Assembly: GCA_031213475.1 (NCBI GenBank)
Contig: JARUPZ010000034.1
Location: 3,309,114-3,373,113, forward strand
Source: Nereocystis luetkeana
Taxonomy: Eukaryota; Sar; Phaeophyceae; Laminariales; Laminariaceae
Direction of reading: 5' to 3'
Length of the DNA: 64,000 bases
Shown: positions 34,352-46,388 of the stretch, piece after piece
Numbering within the stretch: the first letter of the stretch is position 1
How the letters are laid out: the number at the start of each line of letters is the position of its first letter
Program-made: the position numbers and the translations under genes
Notes under the pieces: model-generated
The model's input: the letters and a program-made list of their open reading frames with translations, nothing else
Database searches by the model: none
Told to the model about the DNA's origin: nothing

Positions 34352-37300
34352 GTGAGTAAAAATTCTATTCATATCAACTCTTTATACCAACTCTTTATAC
34401 ATAAGTCTGCAGTCCCATTTTGGCCACAAACCAGTCATTAAGTATTTTGTCCCCCAAACGAGACTGCAGTCCTACAAGGGTGAATTCACCCTCTTGCGAC
34501 TTGGAACCTTTTATATAGCACTGGTGCAGTCCCGTCTTGGGGACAAACTGCGTAGAAATTGGCTGCCGACTTCAAAAAGTCAACCCTTTTAGGACTGCAG
34601 TCCCATTTTGCAGACAAATTACTTGGAATTTGAGTGGTTCGTCGCCGTAGCGGGACCGCGGTCCTAAAAGGAAAAATTATGTGCGGTGATGAAACGATTT
34701 CAGCTTCAAACAGCCACTGCGTGATTTGGGGAATGATATTCTACGACATTGTGTCCGAGTTTCAATGGTTGATGCAAGGAGTCGCACGGCACGGGGGCAG
34801 GCAGCAGCATTATCATCCCATGTACATACGTAGCTGTACCGCTGAGTGCTCACGCCGGTCGTGGACGGTTGATAGCACCAAAAAATATCGCTGTTTCGGT
34901 TGCTATCTGACCACACCGAAAGGGAATGCTGGTTTATGGCTGATACCTGCGACAGCCGTCCGGCACATCGAGTACCTGCCCGTTTTTACGGAACCCCGAC
35001 TCATTATCCTTCCTTGCATAGTGTCGCTAGAGATTATATTCAAATGGGCAGCAAACACACCGACGGATACGAATCGGTACGCGGTAACGGTACTATATAG
35101 TGCTGTGTGCTTAGGAAGCCGCCGCTTGCTCCATGAGTAAACTGCTAGCTCCAACAGTACAGCACTCCCTCGGGGCACCTATAAATTCGAATGTACTTTG
35201 AAGTAGTAGTGCCAGTCCCTCTATAGTGCCGGCATCATGTGCGCCAGCCAGCAACACCGGCACTAAAATACAGTGACAACCGGCAGGCACTACTACCCCG
35301 CGCACACTGGTCAACCCCATCCGTGTCACGCGGTTTCGCATGCACTATATCTAAAGCGGGCAACCGGCACTACGAGTATGAGTATAGAGAGACCACTACT
35401 TCACTGAGTAAACGGGTACCAAGAGATCCGAGCGGATGCTCACAGGAAAGGAAGCAATCCAGGCGTTATCTTGAAGGTTTGGTCGAACACGTCCCCTGAT
35501 GTACGTACTACTTGAAAGGAAGTTATTTCCAAGAACTCCAGGCTCGGTCAGCACCGCTGTTTCCCGCTATGTAAAAAGTATACCTGGTACACATTATTTA
35601 CACACGTGCAGTTCAACCCTTTTAGGACTGCAGTCCCGTTTTGGGGACAAAGCAATACCAGGTATAATTTCAAGTAGTTTGTCCCTAGAACGGGATTGCA
35701 GCCCTAGAAGGATTAAGCATCCGCTCTTTGGCATCTCGTTTTCGATGTTTCAAATTTTCCGTATGATACGCATCAGGTACCAGGAACGTTTTTTGTTGTT
35801 GCTAGTTTATCGTCGATTTTGATTGGTAGCGCGCAGGCAGCTAGCTGGTTGGATTGCCTTAGCCACCATCACGCGGTTTGATCTGATGCGGTATGGTCAA
35901 AGTTTGACAGCTGTTACACTCCAAGCGGTGCTTGCATTTCTGGACATAGTGGTATACAAGTGTGTGGGAGAGGGGGGTGTTCTGACTCCTGCCAGGTTTT
36001 CCTCGTATCAGTCGACTGCTGCCTGGCTGCTATTAATATGTCCATATCCAGGCTGATGGACTTCCTACTGTAGCATACAGGCAGCGGTCGTCGAGAATAC
36101 GAGGAAGAACCACGCAGGAGTGAAAATACCTCCCTCTCCCATGGACACTTGTATATTCCGCTCTGTTCAGAAATGGAAGCACCGACTTGGAGTGCAACAT
36201 CAGTCAAACTGAGACCAGCCATAACATCGCCTAATATTAGCTAGCAGGAGCATCGTACGCACAAACTAAAAGCACAAAAGCACAGCAGTAGCAAAACGGC
36301 AAGAGGCGAGCGGCTTCTTCTCATTTATTCCGAGTATAGAAAAAGTTGCTGCTGATAATGGTGCGCTCTGTACGGAGTAGTACAGCAGCAGTACGACCGG
36401 TATACGGCACACAGCCCGCCGGCGCCATCGCGCCCGAGCGTTGCGCTTCAAGCACACCCGGGACCCAAGTTGGATGCTTGGCAAATAGGCCGCTGAGACC
36501 TCGCACCGCCGTGCTGCTGCTGCTGTCTCGTTGGGTGTGCGAGAAGATCGTGACATTGTCTGAAGGATAACTGTGCTGCTGCGGTGGAGAGAGCTGGTAG
36601 ATGAGAAAATAGAGACGTTAACAGAAGGGGGTGGTGATGGTCGCTTCCCCACTTCATATCTGGCACGGGACTGTCTGGTTTGACCCCGTAACGTGCCTCA
36701 AAACCGTCGGATTTCTCTCCTGAGTTCTCGCTCCGTGATTTGAGCACGCTCATTGGTTGAAAACAGAGAAAAAGCTGGCAGGTTCTACGACTGAAGCTTG
36801 CAAGCTGTAGCCCCGGTCGATAATTGTATTCTCCCAAGAGTGTGTGTATACATTATTTTTATCCGCCGACGGATTGGTAAAAATACAGCTTAACGCTTTT
36901 AGAACCGCAGTCCCGTTTCGGGGACAAACCACTCAAACTTCAAGTAGTTTGCCCCCAAAACGGGACTGCGGTTCTAAAGGGGTTAAGCTCACCACATTTC
37001 CACGTTCTAGTTTCGTGTCGTGTGAGTGTTTATGTGTATGTTTACGTTGCTTTGTACAACTCAACGATAACGAGTACGTGGGTAGCATTTTTGTAAACTT
37101 TTCAACTTTACATTTTGCTGGAAAACAAACTCCCGATTTTCAACTTGTTTATGTACTACGGAGGGGGAAGAAAAGCGGGAAGTTTTCCATCAAATTCTTG
37201 CCGATTCGGGGATGCAGTCCGATCAAAACAAGGAAATGATTGAATTTTGCAACCTCTGTATTCCGTACTGGAAATAGAATCGGTTTTTTATTTTTTCGCG

Positions 37301-39355
37301 TTCGGGCACACCATATCAACTACGAGTGTACGTAAAGTTCCCTCACAACGTGGATACAGTCACTGCCTTAGTTATGGATGGGATGTCAATTCCCCATGTG
37401 CCAAAATATGATGAGATTGTTTTATGATCTGGTGGTGGTGGTTCCCTATCCTTCTGCAGGTGCGCCAAGGCCCTCGACCGTGGATCCGCCCGCCTCTGCT
37501 GCCTGGCCAAGGACTGCGACAACCCGGAGTACGCTCAGCTCGTCCGCGCCCTGTGCGACGAAGGCGGCGTGCACCTCATCATGGTGAGCAAAACGCCTTC
37601 CGTCTCTATATTTCTCTCACTGGGGTTGAAACCCCGTTGTAAGCCCCCTATCATGGTAGGAAAACCTTTCATCTCCCTCTCGAGAATTGAAAACCCGTCA
37701 TGATATTCATCATGGTGAGAAGGCCTGCCGTGCCGCTTGAATTGAAACCCTTTTATGATGGCTCCCGCTGTGTGCTTGAGCGGCCTGTACAATGCTTTGT
37801 GCAAAGGGCGTGTTTGTCGTCAATTCCAACCTCGCACGTCGGCCCAGACCAACCCGACCCCAGTCCTCACCCGAACCCCGGCCCCATCCCTGTGAGGGGC
37901 TCGAGATCGGCAGGGCCAGTCACGCGGCTCCGCTGCGTGTTCTGGAGGCGTTTTTCCTGGAAAGTGCCGTGCGGCCGGAAGACCCGCTTTGACAAATTAG
38001 ACCCTCATCCTGGACAAAGTTTGTGCAGGCCGCTCCCGCCGAGTCCTTTATGTTTATCATGGTGAGAATAGTAATGCCTTCCTGTTTAACCGATCGAAGT
38101 GCCTACGCGCGAAGATTGGAGCCAACATTTTTTTTCACGTGTCTACTTATTCCTGCGGTGTTTTTTCGCGGTGCGTTGAATCAATGCAGGTGGACACCCG
38201 CCTGGAACTCGGACAGTGGGCTGGTCTCTGCAAGATCGGCCCCGAGGGAGAGGCTAACAAAATCGTCAAGTGCTCTTGCGCGGTGGTGAGAGTAAATGTC
38301 GTGTTGGTGTTCGAATTTGTTATTTTTGTTGAATCTCTATAGTTGTGCAAATTTTTTGTTCCGAACGATTTTGTAATTTTTCCCGTGTCAAGGGCGACAT
38401 CATTCATTGCCTTGCCTTGCGCTCCAGGAAGTAGGTAGCACATTGCCACTTTTCAGTCTATGGTCACAAGGACGGCCTTCAATAGCTGCGGAGTGGAAGA
38501 ATACCTCCATAAAAATATAATGTTCCTTTGTGTTCCGTATGCGTTCCAAGTGAGGCCAATCGCACACCTGGGCAAGAAATATCTAAGTGAAATCAACGTA
38601 CGTACTGGGACAGCGGCAAGGGTGGCGGCTACCTTTTGTGTTCGCTTTACTCGTACATGTGAGCGTTAGCCGAAGCGGCGTTTTGACAAACTTGCTCCAG
38701 GGTTCATCGGGTTCATCTGAGTATATTGTCTGTTTTTTAGTCGGCGTCGATTGTTGATGGACTGAAAAATCCCCCTTCGAGACGTATCCTCCCACATTGC
38801 GTCGTGGAATGGCGTAAAATTCCGTCACGTTGATGACCATGGAGACTCAACTGCATGCGCCCATATTAGCGTATTCCTTGCTTACAAAAACATGTAAAAA
38901 ATTGTGACCCCAGTCTAGAACCTACGCGCTTCGTAAAACACGCAATCAAAGTACCACTTCAAGTAGTATCACACCAAGCTAGCAAATATTATTTCGAGGA
39001 AGAAATAGACCTCAATGCGTAGCTTTGTTTTCACCTACTTTTTTCGTAGTATCTCCGCCTCCACCGCTTCTGGATTCTCCCACTCCAGTCCCACGCAGTT
39101 CTCCCGAAAAAGCGCAGTTCCAGTTCTAGATGCAGTTGCTAGAGGGCAAATCATCGTGGGGGTCCCAATCCTCAATTCGCGCGTTTCCTTTTGCGTACTT
39201 ATCCGTTCCATTTACCCGCTGTCCCACTTCTCAACGCCCCCCCCCCCTTCCTATACCTGTTTTATGTGTGTGTTTGCGTAAAGGTGACCGACTACGGAGA
39301 GCAGACCCAGGCCCTCAACGTCCTCCTCGAGCACCTCAAGAAGGGCGGCGACTAA
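34188..39355 (+). CDS. RPS12: 40S ribosomal protein eS12 (RPS12), four exons
   Basis: eS12 sits near the beak of the small ribosomal subunit. Exons 34188-34351, 37460-37583, 38190-38285 and 39284-39355 join into 151 codons plus stop. Phases are 2, 0 and 0, with GT-AG introns of 3108, 606 and 998 bp. Recognisable blocks are [49 protein letters not shown] and KCSCAVVTDYG, all collinear with human RPS12 (132 aa). The extra length is an acidic N-terminus rich in E and V. The ATG at 34188 is chosen because it is the first Met after an AG (GTACAG) that may end a 5'UTR intron; an in-frame Met at 34173 lies on the other side of that site. Stop is TAA at 39353. Confidence 0.94.
34402..34482. mobile_element. 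~90 bp palindromic element, copy
   Basis: Only 51 bp downstream of the eS12 exon 1 donor. Confidence 0.7.
34581..34671. mobile_element. ~90 bp palindromic element, copy
   Basis: CAACCCTTTTAGGACTGCAG to CCGCGGTCCTAAAAGG in eS12 intron 1; a half copy precedes it at about 34520. Confidence 0.75.
35210..35370 (+). repeat. ~165 bp CCGGCACTATA repeat, copy 3
   Basis: In eS12 intron 1; CCAGTCCCTCTATAGTGCCG start, CCGTGTCACGCGGTTTC middle. Confidence 0.7.
35613..35714. mobile_element. ~90 bp palindromic element, copy with extra ACCAGGTAT
   Basis: Good arms; the loop carries an additional ATACCAGGTAT, a short motif very frequent in this window. Confidence 0.75.
36890..36984. mobile_element. ~90 bp palindromic element, copy
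   Basis: One of the best-preserved copies: loop ACTCAAACTTCAAGTAGTTT. Confidence 0.8.
37460..37583 (+). CDS. RPS12: eS12 exon 2
   Basis: Starts after CTTCTGCAG. Encodes [40 protein letters not shown] and M, ending CATG before GTGAGC. The core L7Ae-like fold of eS12. The CATGGTGAG junction is repeated three more times in the following intron. Confidence 0.95.
38029..38061 (+). other. Exon-like 33-bp segment in eS12 intron 2
   Basis: Bounded by GTTTGTGCAG upstream and GTGAGA downstream. It is 33 bp and open in frame with exons 2 and 3, so its inclusion would add [11 protein letters not shown]. Its last bases, TTTATCATG|GTGAGA, resemble the end of exon 2, CTCATCATG|GTGAGC. It may be an alternative micro-exon or a relic of a partial exon duplication. 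Nothing like it occurs in known eS12 proteins. Confidence 0.3.
38190..38285 (+). CDS. RPS12: eS12 exon 3
   Basis: 32 codons after [27 protein letters not shown] followed by [12 protein letters not shown]. Ends GCGGTG before GTGAGA. Matches human [27 protein letters not shown]. Confidence 0.95.
39284..39355 (+). CDS. RPS12: eS12 exon 4 and stop
   Basis: 24 codons after [28 protein letters not shown] then GGD and TAA. Matches the DYGKES...DVIEEYFK tail of the family. Confidence 0.93.
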   Translation: MTDYGEQTQALNVLLEHLKKGGD

Positions 39356-41275
39356 AAGCCTCGGCTGCGTGCTTGCTCGTTGCCTCCGATAACAGTTGTG
39401 GCGGTCGGAACGTTCTTCCGGGATTGGCTCTACTGCTGTAGTTGTGGTAGCTGGTACGCTGAAGCTGGTCGTGGTCTGTACAGGCAGGGAATGGCGGCTC
39501 TTGAGGAGTGGATGGCGGCTGCTGCGTACAGGCTCGCTTGCTGAAAGGGTCGGTGTTGTCGAGTGATCTCTCTGAGCTAACTAATTGGTTTTCTTCCACG
39601 TTTTTGTTTGTTTGCGCGGGTCCCTCATGGAGGGCTCCCGGGATTTTTCCATGTCTTCCCCTGGAGTTGCTAACTCCTGCAAGGCGTTCTGTGTCGTTGT
39701 TGTTGCCGGTTGGCGGCATGACAAGACACGAGACCACGATATTACCACCGCATTGCCACATGCCAAGACCCGATACACTAGAAGTATTGGTTCGCATTGC
39801 GTCCTAGACCTGGTGTGGACTACTATTTATAGCACACACAGGTTGGTACTGACGATATGGAGTATAATATACCAGGGTATAGACGGTTGTCGCAGCTGCG
39901 AAATGGTGGTGCGATATTAACACTATATTGTCGCCGTCGTCGTGACTAGTTTTTTGGCTTCGCGCGGGACTCGCGGTATACTTATCTACTGCCTGGAACA
40001 GACAGGTGTTGTCGGTTGTGTTGCGTCCTTTCCCGTCGTTCCCGCCGTCGATGTTGACGAACGACTCTGCTTGACGCCACTACCTCAAAACTCAAAACAG
40101 CCAGCTCCCCAGTTTACTGAGGTCTTCTGTCTCGAGAAGTGCCAACGTGTCCGCAAAATACCTCGCGGACACAAAAAATGAAACGGTACATCGGTGGATT
40201 TACGCCAGTTGACGGTACAGGGAATGAAGTCAGCTCTTTATAACCCAACACGACAAAGCGAAGAGATGCCGTTCTCTGGCCCGATATGCCGTTTGCTGTC
40301 GAACCACTGAAGTCGCGGAAAAGAATGCATGCCTTTGGATGTGAACTAACTGCATTTCAACTCAAGTTATAGCATGCATGGTGTCAACTGGAAGAAAAAA
40401 AATCAGTAAAAAAGCGGAACGAGCAAATAGACGGAGATGCAGCATCAGTAAACCACCACCGGGATCACTTGAGTCCCAGGGCAAACGCGTCGCCGACGTT
40501 AGCGGGTAGAGGACGGGGGTGGATGCTTTCGTGTCTTCACCGCGCGATTTCATCGAAGGTAAAGCGTCGGAGAAAAGGTCAACACGGCACGTATAAAATA
40601 CCAGCTGAAGTCAGCTCTACCTCACATACTCGTGAACCGGAATGAAGATAGTCGCCATTGAACTTTCGTCGTGTTCGGAAAACCGATTGACCATTTTTTC
40701 CCTAAATCAACCAGCCTGCTCGAATTCCGATTGAAATCGAACGAGCGCACGAGCCCCACTCGCCCCTTTCCCACCAGGTGACAGGGACAATATAGCCGGT
40801 AAGATACGTCGTGCATACTACATACAGTAAGTACATCCTTGAAAAAGTCTCAAGCCGTTTCAGGATTGGCTCCGGTGTTGATTGAATCGTCCAATCTATC
40901 ATAGATATACGTAGCCACCCGGGCAAAAAGACGTTGCGCGTGAAATCGTAAAACGATGGATTATTGCAGATTGTCAATGACGTCGATTGAATCGAATGCA
41001 TCGGCTGCGAATCATAGCCAGCCCTACATACCGCGCGCTGTTGTCGTTTGTCGGCGTCTGGCCACCACTCTGAATACCGCCGGGAGGAGGAGCAGCAACA
41101 GCAGCAATAACCATCCAACTCTATTCCAAGGTTGTTCATCCAACTCTATTCCATGGTCGTTCGGTCCTGAGAACATTAAAATGCAGTTGTTACACATTCC
41201 CCTTCAAATCGGACAGAAAATATTACGTCAGGAGGTTTATTTCAAACTCTCACAAGTCGGGCCGGGTCGCCGTTA

Positions 41276-41620
41276 TGTTATGAGGCTTATATTGGGTAGG
41301 CGATTGGTTAACCTTTCACATTTAGCCCAACGGACTATGACCCTATGACCCTCACAAATGGCGTCGACGGCAGGACATGGGTCGTTGGTCGTGAGTTCGA
41401 ATCTCACATCCACCATGAAATCGCTTTCAAAGAAAAGTGAGTTTCCTCACGTCAAGAATCTGAAAACGCTTCCGGACCCCCCGAAATTGGAACCGCGTGT
41501 GGTGGCGCGTCGACCCGTAAAATCCGGCCCGTTCCAGGGGGGGAGAGTGTTATGAGGCTTAGATTGGGTAGGCGATTGGCTAACCTTTTACCTCTAGCCT
41601 AACGGACTAAGACCCTCACA
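41276..41620 (+). mobile_element. TRIM-like element (small non-coding LTR relative)
   Basis: Two direct terminal repeats (41276-41356 and 41548-41620), each beginning TGTTATGAGGCTTA and ending GACCCTCACA, with TG...CA ends. A GTTA target-site duplication flanks the element (41272-41275 and 41621-41624). A purine run (CCAGGGGGGGAGAG) precedes the right repeat. A TGGCGTCGACGG stretch follows the left repeat as a possible primer-binding site. It is 345 bp and codes for nothing. The inner GTCGTGAGTTCGAATCTCAC resembles a tRNA T-arm. It looks structurally whole; the divergence between its ends suggests moderate age. Confidence 0.6.
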
Positions 41621-41699
41621 GTTACCCGGCCCGACCTGACCCGCGAGGTTTGACCCGACCCGTGAAAAAATTATGCTCGAAACATCGCCGGTGCAGTTG

Positions 41700-41803
41700 T
41701 TCACCCTTTTTTTGGGACTGCAGCCCCGTTTTGGGGATAAAACAGTCAAATTCTAAGTACTGCAGCTTGTCCCCAAAACGGGGCTGCAGTCCTAGAAAGG
41801 TTA
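41700..41803. mobile_element. ~90 bp palindromic element, copy
   Basis: GACTGCAGCCCCGTTTTGGG to CCCCAAAACGGGGCTGCAGT. Confidence 0.75.
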
Positions 41804-41819
41804 GTAATATTGTACTCGT

Positions 41820-42062
41820 GGGGGGGGGTACTCATTTGTTGCTTGCCATAGTCATTTGACCATTGACCACGCAACCCTTTCGAGACGGAGCCCCTTTCCT
41901 ACTCCTGATAGAGACATCTCCAACAATTGGGCGCTCACTACGTTGTTTCTATAAATATATTACATAGAAACTTTTCCCTAATCTTATCCCCTTCCTGTTT
42001 GGCCGCCTATGGCCACCATCTATCTCCCAGGATAGTGATTGTTCTCTTTGCTATTTAGTGTA
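41820..42062 (+). repeat. G-run-headed repeat, second type
   Basis: G-run, TACTCATTTGTTGCTTGCC, then ATAGTCATTTGACCATTGACC and GACGGAGC. Its head is related to the ~540 bp repeat but the body differs. Similar copies lie at 56070-56375, 56566-56660, 43605-43690 and, inverted, 59905-60095. Confidence 0.65.
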
Positions 42063-42087
42063 TGAAACTCATACATGTCACAATCGA

Positions 42088-42643
42088 GGGGGGGGGGGGG
42101 GGTTACTCGATAGGAGAGATGCGCTCGATCTCATGCATGGCCGTAGTCGTATGACCATAGACCCTCGCATCCCTACAATGCCGGGACGGAGCATGTCGGG
42201 TTTTCATCGACCAGGCAGACATTGCTTGCTTGCACCGAGCGCGAAGCACCGTGAGGTGTCCGGCCAGTCGCATGAAGGGTGAGCTGCATCCTACCAAGAA
42301 CCGCTTGTGAGGCGGACTTGCGTATGGATGACAGCTTCAATGAGTTAATTTAATTTCCGGTGTAGACATTTCCAGAGACAGCAATGGGAGTACTATGTAA
42401 CTGCCTCTTGGGTGCCTTACCTTGAGCACTATGTGATACGATCAGTTCCCTTGTGCGGAGTAAAGGTTGTTTACCTCGCACCAATGATCTAACTCGACAA
42501 CCAGCTGTGGGCGACCGCCGAAAAAGAATTAGAAAAAGCGGTACCCTGTTTGTCTAGCTCACGTAGTGAGCGGTATGTTTTACAGTGTCGTTGCCAACCG
42601 ATGCCAACCCAACCTATATAAAATAGGCGGGGGTGGGGGGGGG
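42088..42643 (+). repeat. ~540 bp dispersed repeat with G-run head, full copy
   Basis: Begins with an 18-base G-run and ends with another G-run, directly followed by a truncated copy (42635-42780) of the same head. Confidence 0.8.
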
Positions 42644-42780
42644 TACTCCTTATTATGCATGGTCGTAGTCATGTGACCATAGACCCTCGCATCCCTACAG
42701 TGCCGGGACCACTCGGAGCACGTCGGGTGTTCACCGACCAGGCAGACATTGCTTGCACCAACCGAACGTACTCGGGGGGG
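42635..42780 (+). repeat. Truncated copy of the ~540 bp repeat
   Basis: G-run, TACTC and the GTCGTAGTCATGTGACC head, ending after CATTGCTTGCACCAACCG. Confidence 0.7.
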
Positions 42781-42844
42781 GAGGGGGGGGGGTTGCTCGG
42801 TGTTGGAGTTGAACGAGTTTTAGCATTGAGAAAAAAACGTGTTT

Positions 42845-43330
42845 AAAACCCCGATACTACTCGATACCTTTGCCCCCTCGTTGATATGGGGCCACACCTT
42901 TAACTTGGAATTAGAGTTGAACGACCTTAGCCGTGGTGACAGAATCGAGGAGGATTAACAACGCGCAGAAAAACGAGGGTTCCGCTAAGGGAGGAAGGCG
43001 CAAGTAGGAGCCCTCACCACTTTTAGGACCGCAGTCACGTTTTGGGGGACAACTTACGTAGAATTTGAGTGGTGATGAGTTAATGTGAGAACTATTAATG
43101 TAAGATATTCGATTCCGTGTACGATACATTGTCGGAGGGCGAAAAAAAAAAATAACCTGTATGACCAACGGGTGTCATCTTACACTTGACCCAACAGAAA
43201 CGTGCTTGAAACCACCACTACTACTCGTACCATTGCCCCCAAGTTTGTGGGGCCACACTATACCTAGTATAGTTAGAGTTAGATCTTAATTACTTTTGCA
43301 GTGCAGTGACGAAAAAGTCAAAGAGGATTC
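42845..43330 (+). repeat. Paired repeats with TTGCCCCC..GGGGCCACAC core
   Basis: Two diverged copies (about 42845-42960 and 43205-43330) share CGTG.TT.AAACC, ACTACTCG and GGGGCCACAC, then a TTAGAGTTGAAC block. Confidence 0.55.
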
Positions 43331-43390
43331 AAATCGAGCAAAAAATATATATTTCAATAAGCCAACGGCTCTCGTGGGAGCCAACGGCTA

Positions 43391-43582
43391 TCATCTTCCG
43401 CCCGACCCAACGCCACGGCGGACAGAACTACATGTGGACTCTCCCGCATCCATGGCGACATTAGCGAGGGTGTCTGCTCGGCCATTCAACGCTCGCGCGA
43501 TATGCTCCAAATTAAGCTCGTCGAAGGCTTCCGCCAACAATTTGGCTTTCTTGTACAGGGGGCGCATCTTCGGGCTCGACAC
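43391..43582 (-). CDS. RNase H exon D and stop
   Basis: After GTGGCAG: VSSPKMRPLYKKAKLLAEAF, DELNLEHIARALNGRADTLA, NVAMD and a short tail to TGA. Holds the loop His and the last catalytic Asp. Confidence 0.92.
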   Translation of the reverse strand: MSSPKMRPLYKKAKLLAEAFDELNLEHIARALNGRADTLANVAMDAGESTCSSVRRGVGSGGR

Positions 43583-46356
43583 CTGCCACGATGCCGGGGA
43601 GTGGGGGGGGGGGGGAGGGGAGGGGCGTGCTCATTGGTTGCTCGCCTTAGTAGTTTGACCATTGATCACGAATCTGTTTCGAGAGGAAGGGTGGGGGAGG
43701 AGAGGGGGTGGGTGGGTGGAAGGAGGTGGGGAGGGGGCCGGGGGATAACAAGTCATCAGCAAATCGTGTCATACGGTGGCGAGAACCGCGTCGAAAAAAA
43801 ACGGCGGAGGAAACGCCTTCCATGTACCACGGTAACATGTTTCCTGTTGTACCTGCGGCGTTATTCGCTCGTCTTGGAAGAGTAATCCACGTAGCGAATA
43901 TATAGCAGGCGGTGCTCTGTAACAAAAGCCGACACACAAAAACGTTTTTGGCCCAACACGCAACATGCGACAGCTGGTAAAAGCAACTCGGCGAAAAAAT
44001 TACAGCCATGGCGGCGAAGCGGGACTGCAGTAATAAAGAGGTTAAGCTCACCGCGCAATTTAGGTTGGTCTCATCTACATTTCAGTCTTATTTTGGCTGC
44101 GGGAAGAAAAATCGCATACTAATTCCAAGTAGTTGTTGTTTCGTGCCAACGCCGGTTTTCCTGGTACCCGAAAGTCACAAACCGGAGGGTCTTGAAAGCG
44201 GTAACCACCACTACTGTATAACAAATATCACTCTGCCCAGGGATATAGTCCTGTAACGCTCCGACAAGGAATAAAGTCCCCGCTTGATCTTCACGTCAGA
44301 GCCTAAACGGTGATTATATTCTCGGCCGAAGTGGTGCTACTTGTGGTGTATCACGGGGGGTGGTGTCACAAGCGGTCATTCGAGGCGCCAAACCGCGGTC
44401 TCCTTGCATATTTGACGGTTATATACTAGTTTTAGTGTAGGCCGCGGTCAGTCGACGGGTCAAACCGCGGTCTCCGAGCACAGCTGACCGTGAGTAGGCA
44501 AATACCGGGATCCATTCTGCTGGCATAAAAAAAATACTGGTAGGTAGTACTGTCCGATCGAAGAAGGTAAGGCAGCAAAGTCACCATGCGGTGTATCATT
44601 AGGGGGTGCCTCCTTGCTTATTTCTTCGCTCGAAGGAGAAGCAAGGGTTGCTGAGTGATCGCATCGAGGCTTCACCCTCGTCGGTGATCAGGCGATGCTC
44701 GACACCGGGCATCGGGGATTGTTTCGGGACTTTTTTCAGTCAAGGCGTCAAACCGCGATGTGTCAACATATTTGACGTTAATATACTAGTTTTAAATGTG
44801 GGGGAGGTCAGTCAAGGGGTCAAACCGCGGTTTGCTGTCATAGCGCAGTTTACGGTAATCGCGCCTCACGGTGGGCCCGTAGGCTAGTTTGTACTACTGT
44901 GTATGCTAGCGCAGCATTCAGCATGATTTTTTTTCTTTTTTTCTTTGAAGTAGCATAGTGAAGTTTTACTAGGCAATACAGTAGCATAATTGTTTTTTTT
45001 GGGATCATAACAAGCGTAGCCATGGGTGATAACTAAGGAAGCATAAAAGAAGAAAAAAAAGAGAATACACGGATTGTGGGGAAAACACACAGATATCATA
45101 ACATTTTTTTTGAGTGGCTCACCTCCACGAAATAAAGAGTATGGTGAGTTCTGCTACCCCCTCCCTTACCCTCTACCCCTCACTTCCTCGCCTCCTTACC
45201 TTGTAGTTCCCCATCATTTGTTGGATGACGAGTTTCGAGTCTCCCTGCACGGATAGTTTCTGGCGTCGTCGGCACGGTGGCATCAGGGAGGGGGGGGGGC
45301 ACCAGCGGTAAGAGGCGCCATATTAGTAGCAGCAACAGCAGCAGCAACATCAGCAGCAATATCAGCAGCAACATTAAATAACACCAGCAGCATTATCAGC
45401 TGCAAACAACAATAAACCGCGGCAACAACAACAACAACAAAGACAGCAAAACGAAGAAGCAGTAGCTGCAACAACAACAATAACAAAAACAACAAAACAA
45501 CAAAAAGCAGTAGCCGCAACAACAGCAGTACTAACACCACCTGTAGTAGCAACGACAACAAACAGTAGCAACGGTAACAGCAGCAACAGTAGCAGAAACG
45601 GTAGCAGCAGTAGCAACAGCGACGGCAAAAAATACAGGGCATGATACAAGACACAGCAGTACGCTTCGAAACGAGCACTTGTCCCTTCACTTCCGCTATC
45701 ATGGCTGGTTGCCAGGTGTACCTTTACTCCCAACCCTTTCGCCCCACGAAGGCCCTCGATTAGGCCCGAGTACTCCGCCTCGTTGTTGGTGGACGCATGC
45801 CCTACCCAAACGCTGCTACTCCAGACCTCGTCGCGCCTCCCGCCCTCCCCTAACCTGTTCCACCGCAAACATACACGAGGCGTGGGTACGACAAAGCAAC
45901 AACGCGACACGGATAGTGGCCACGGCAAGTCGTAGGGAGGGAGGGAGGGAGGGAGGGAAGGAGGGAGGGAGGGAAGGAGGGACGGACGGAGGGAGGGGCG
46001 GACGGAGGGACGGACGGACGGAGGGGGGAAGGGGGGGGGGGGGAGGGAGGGAGGAAGGGGGAGAGGGAAGGAGGGAGGGATAAGAGGAGGGAGGGAAATA
46101 GGGATAAGGGGGGAGAGGGGTGAGAGGGGGTTGGTAGGGAAGCAGTCACGCCAGTGATGCCGACTACTCGTTTGGGAAAAACGAAACAAAAAGCTACAGT
46201 AGTAGAGCTCTAGACTACCGCGCGAGGAGATCATGAAAATATGAGACGAACTCCCGAATGGCTTGACTCGTGCCCGGACACTCTCTGCACTCGCGACCAC
46301 CACCGCCACCACCACTACCGCCGCGCCACCGCACCGACGAAACACAGACGCAAGAA

Positions 46357-46388
<32 letters not shown>

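Larger units (their letters stand above)
34352..37459 (+). other. eS12 intron 1 contents
   Basis: Intron of 3108 bp. It holds four full or near-full copies of the ~90 bp palindromic element (34402, 34581, 35613, 36890) and a half copy, plus one CCGGCACTATA-type repeat (35210-35370). No coding sequence was recognised. Confidence 0.6.
39356..43390. other. Convergent intergenic region between eS12 and the RNase H gene
   Basis: Both genes end towards this stretch. It contains the TRIM-like element at 41276-41620, a palindromic element (41700), a G-run repeat fragment (41820-42062), a full ~540 bp repeat (42088-42643) and a partial one. No gene was recognised. Confidence 0.6.
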
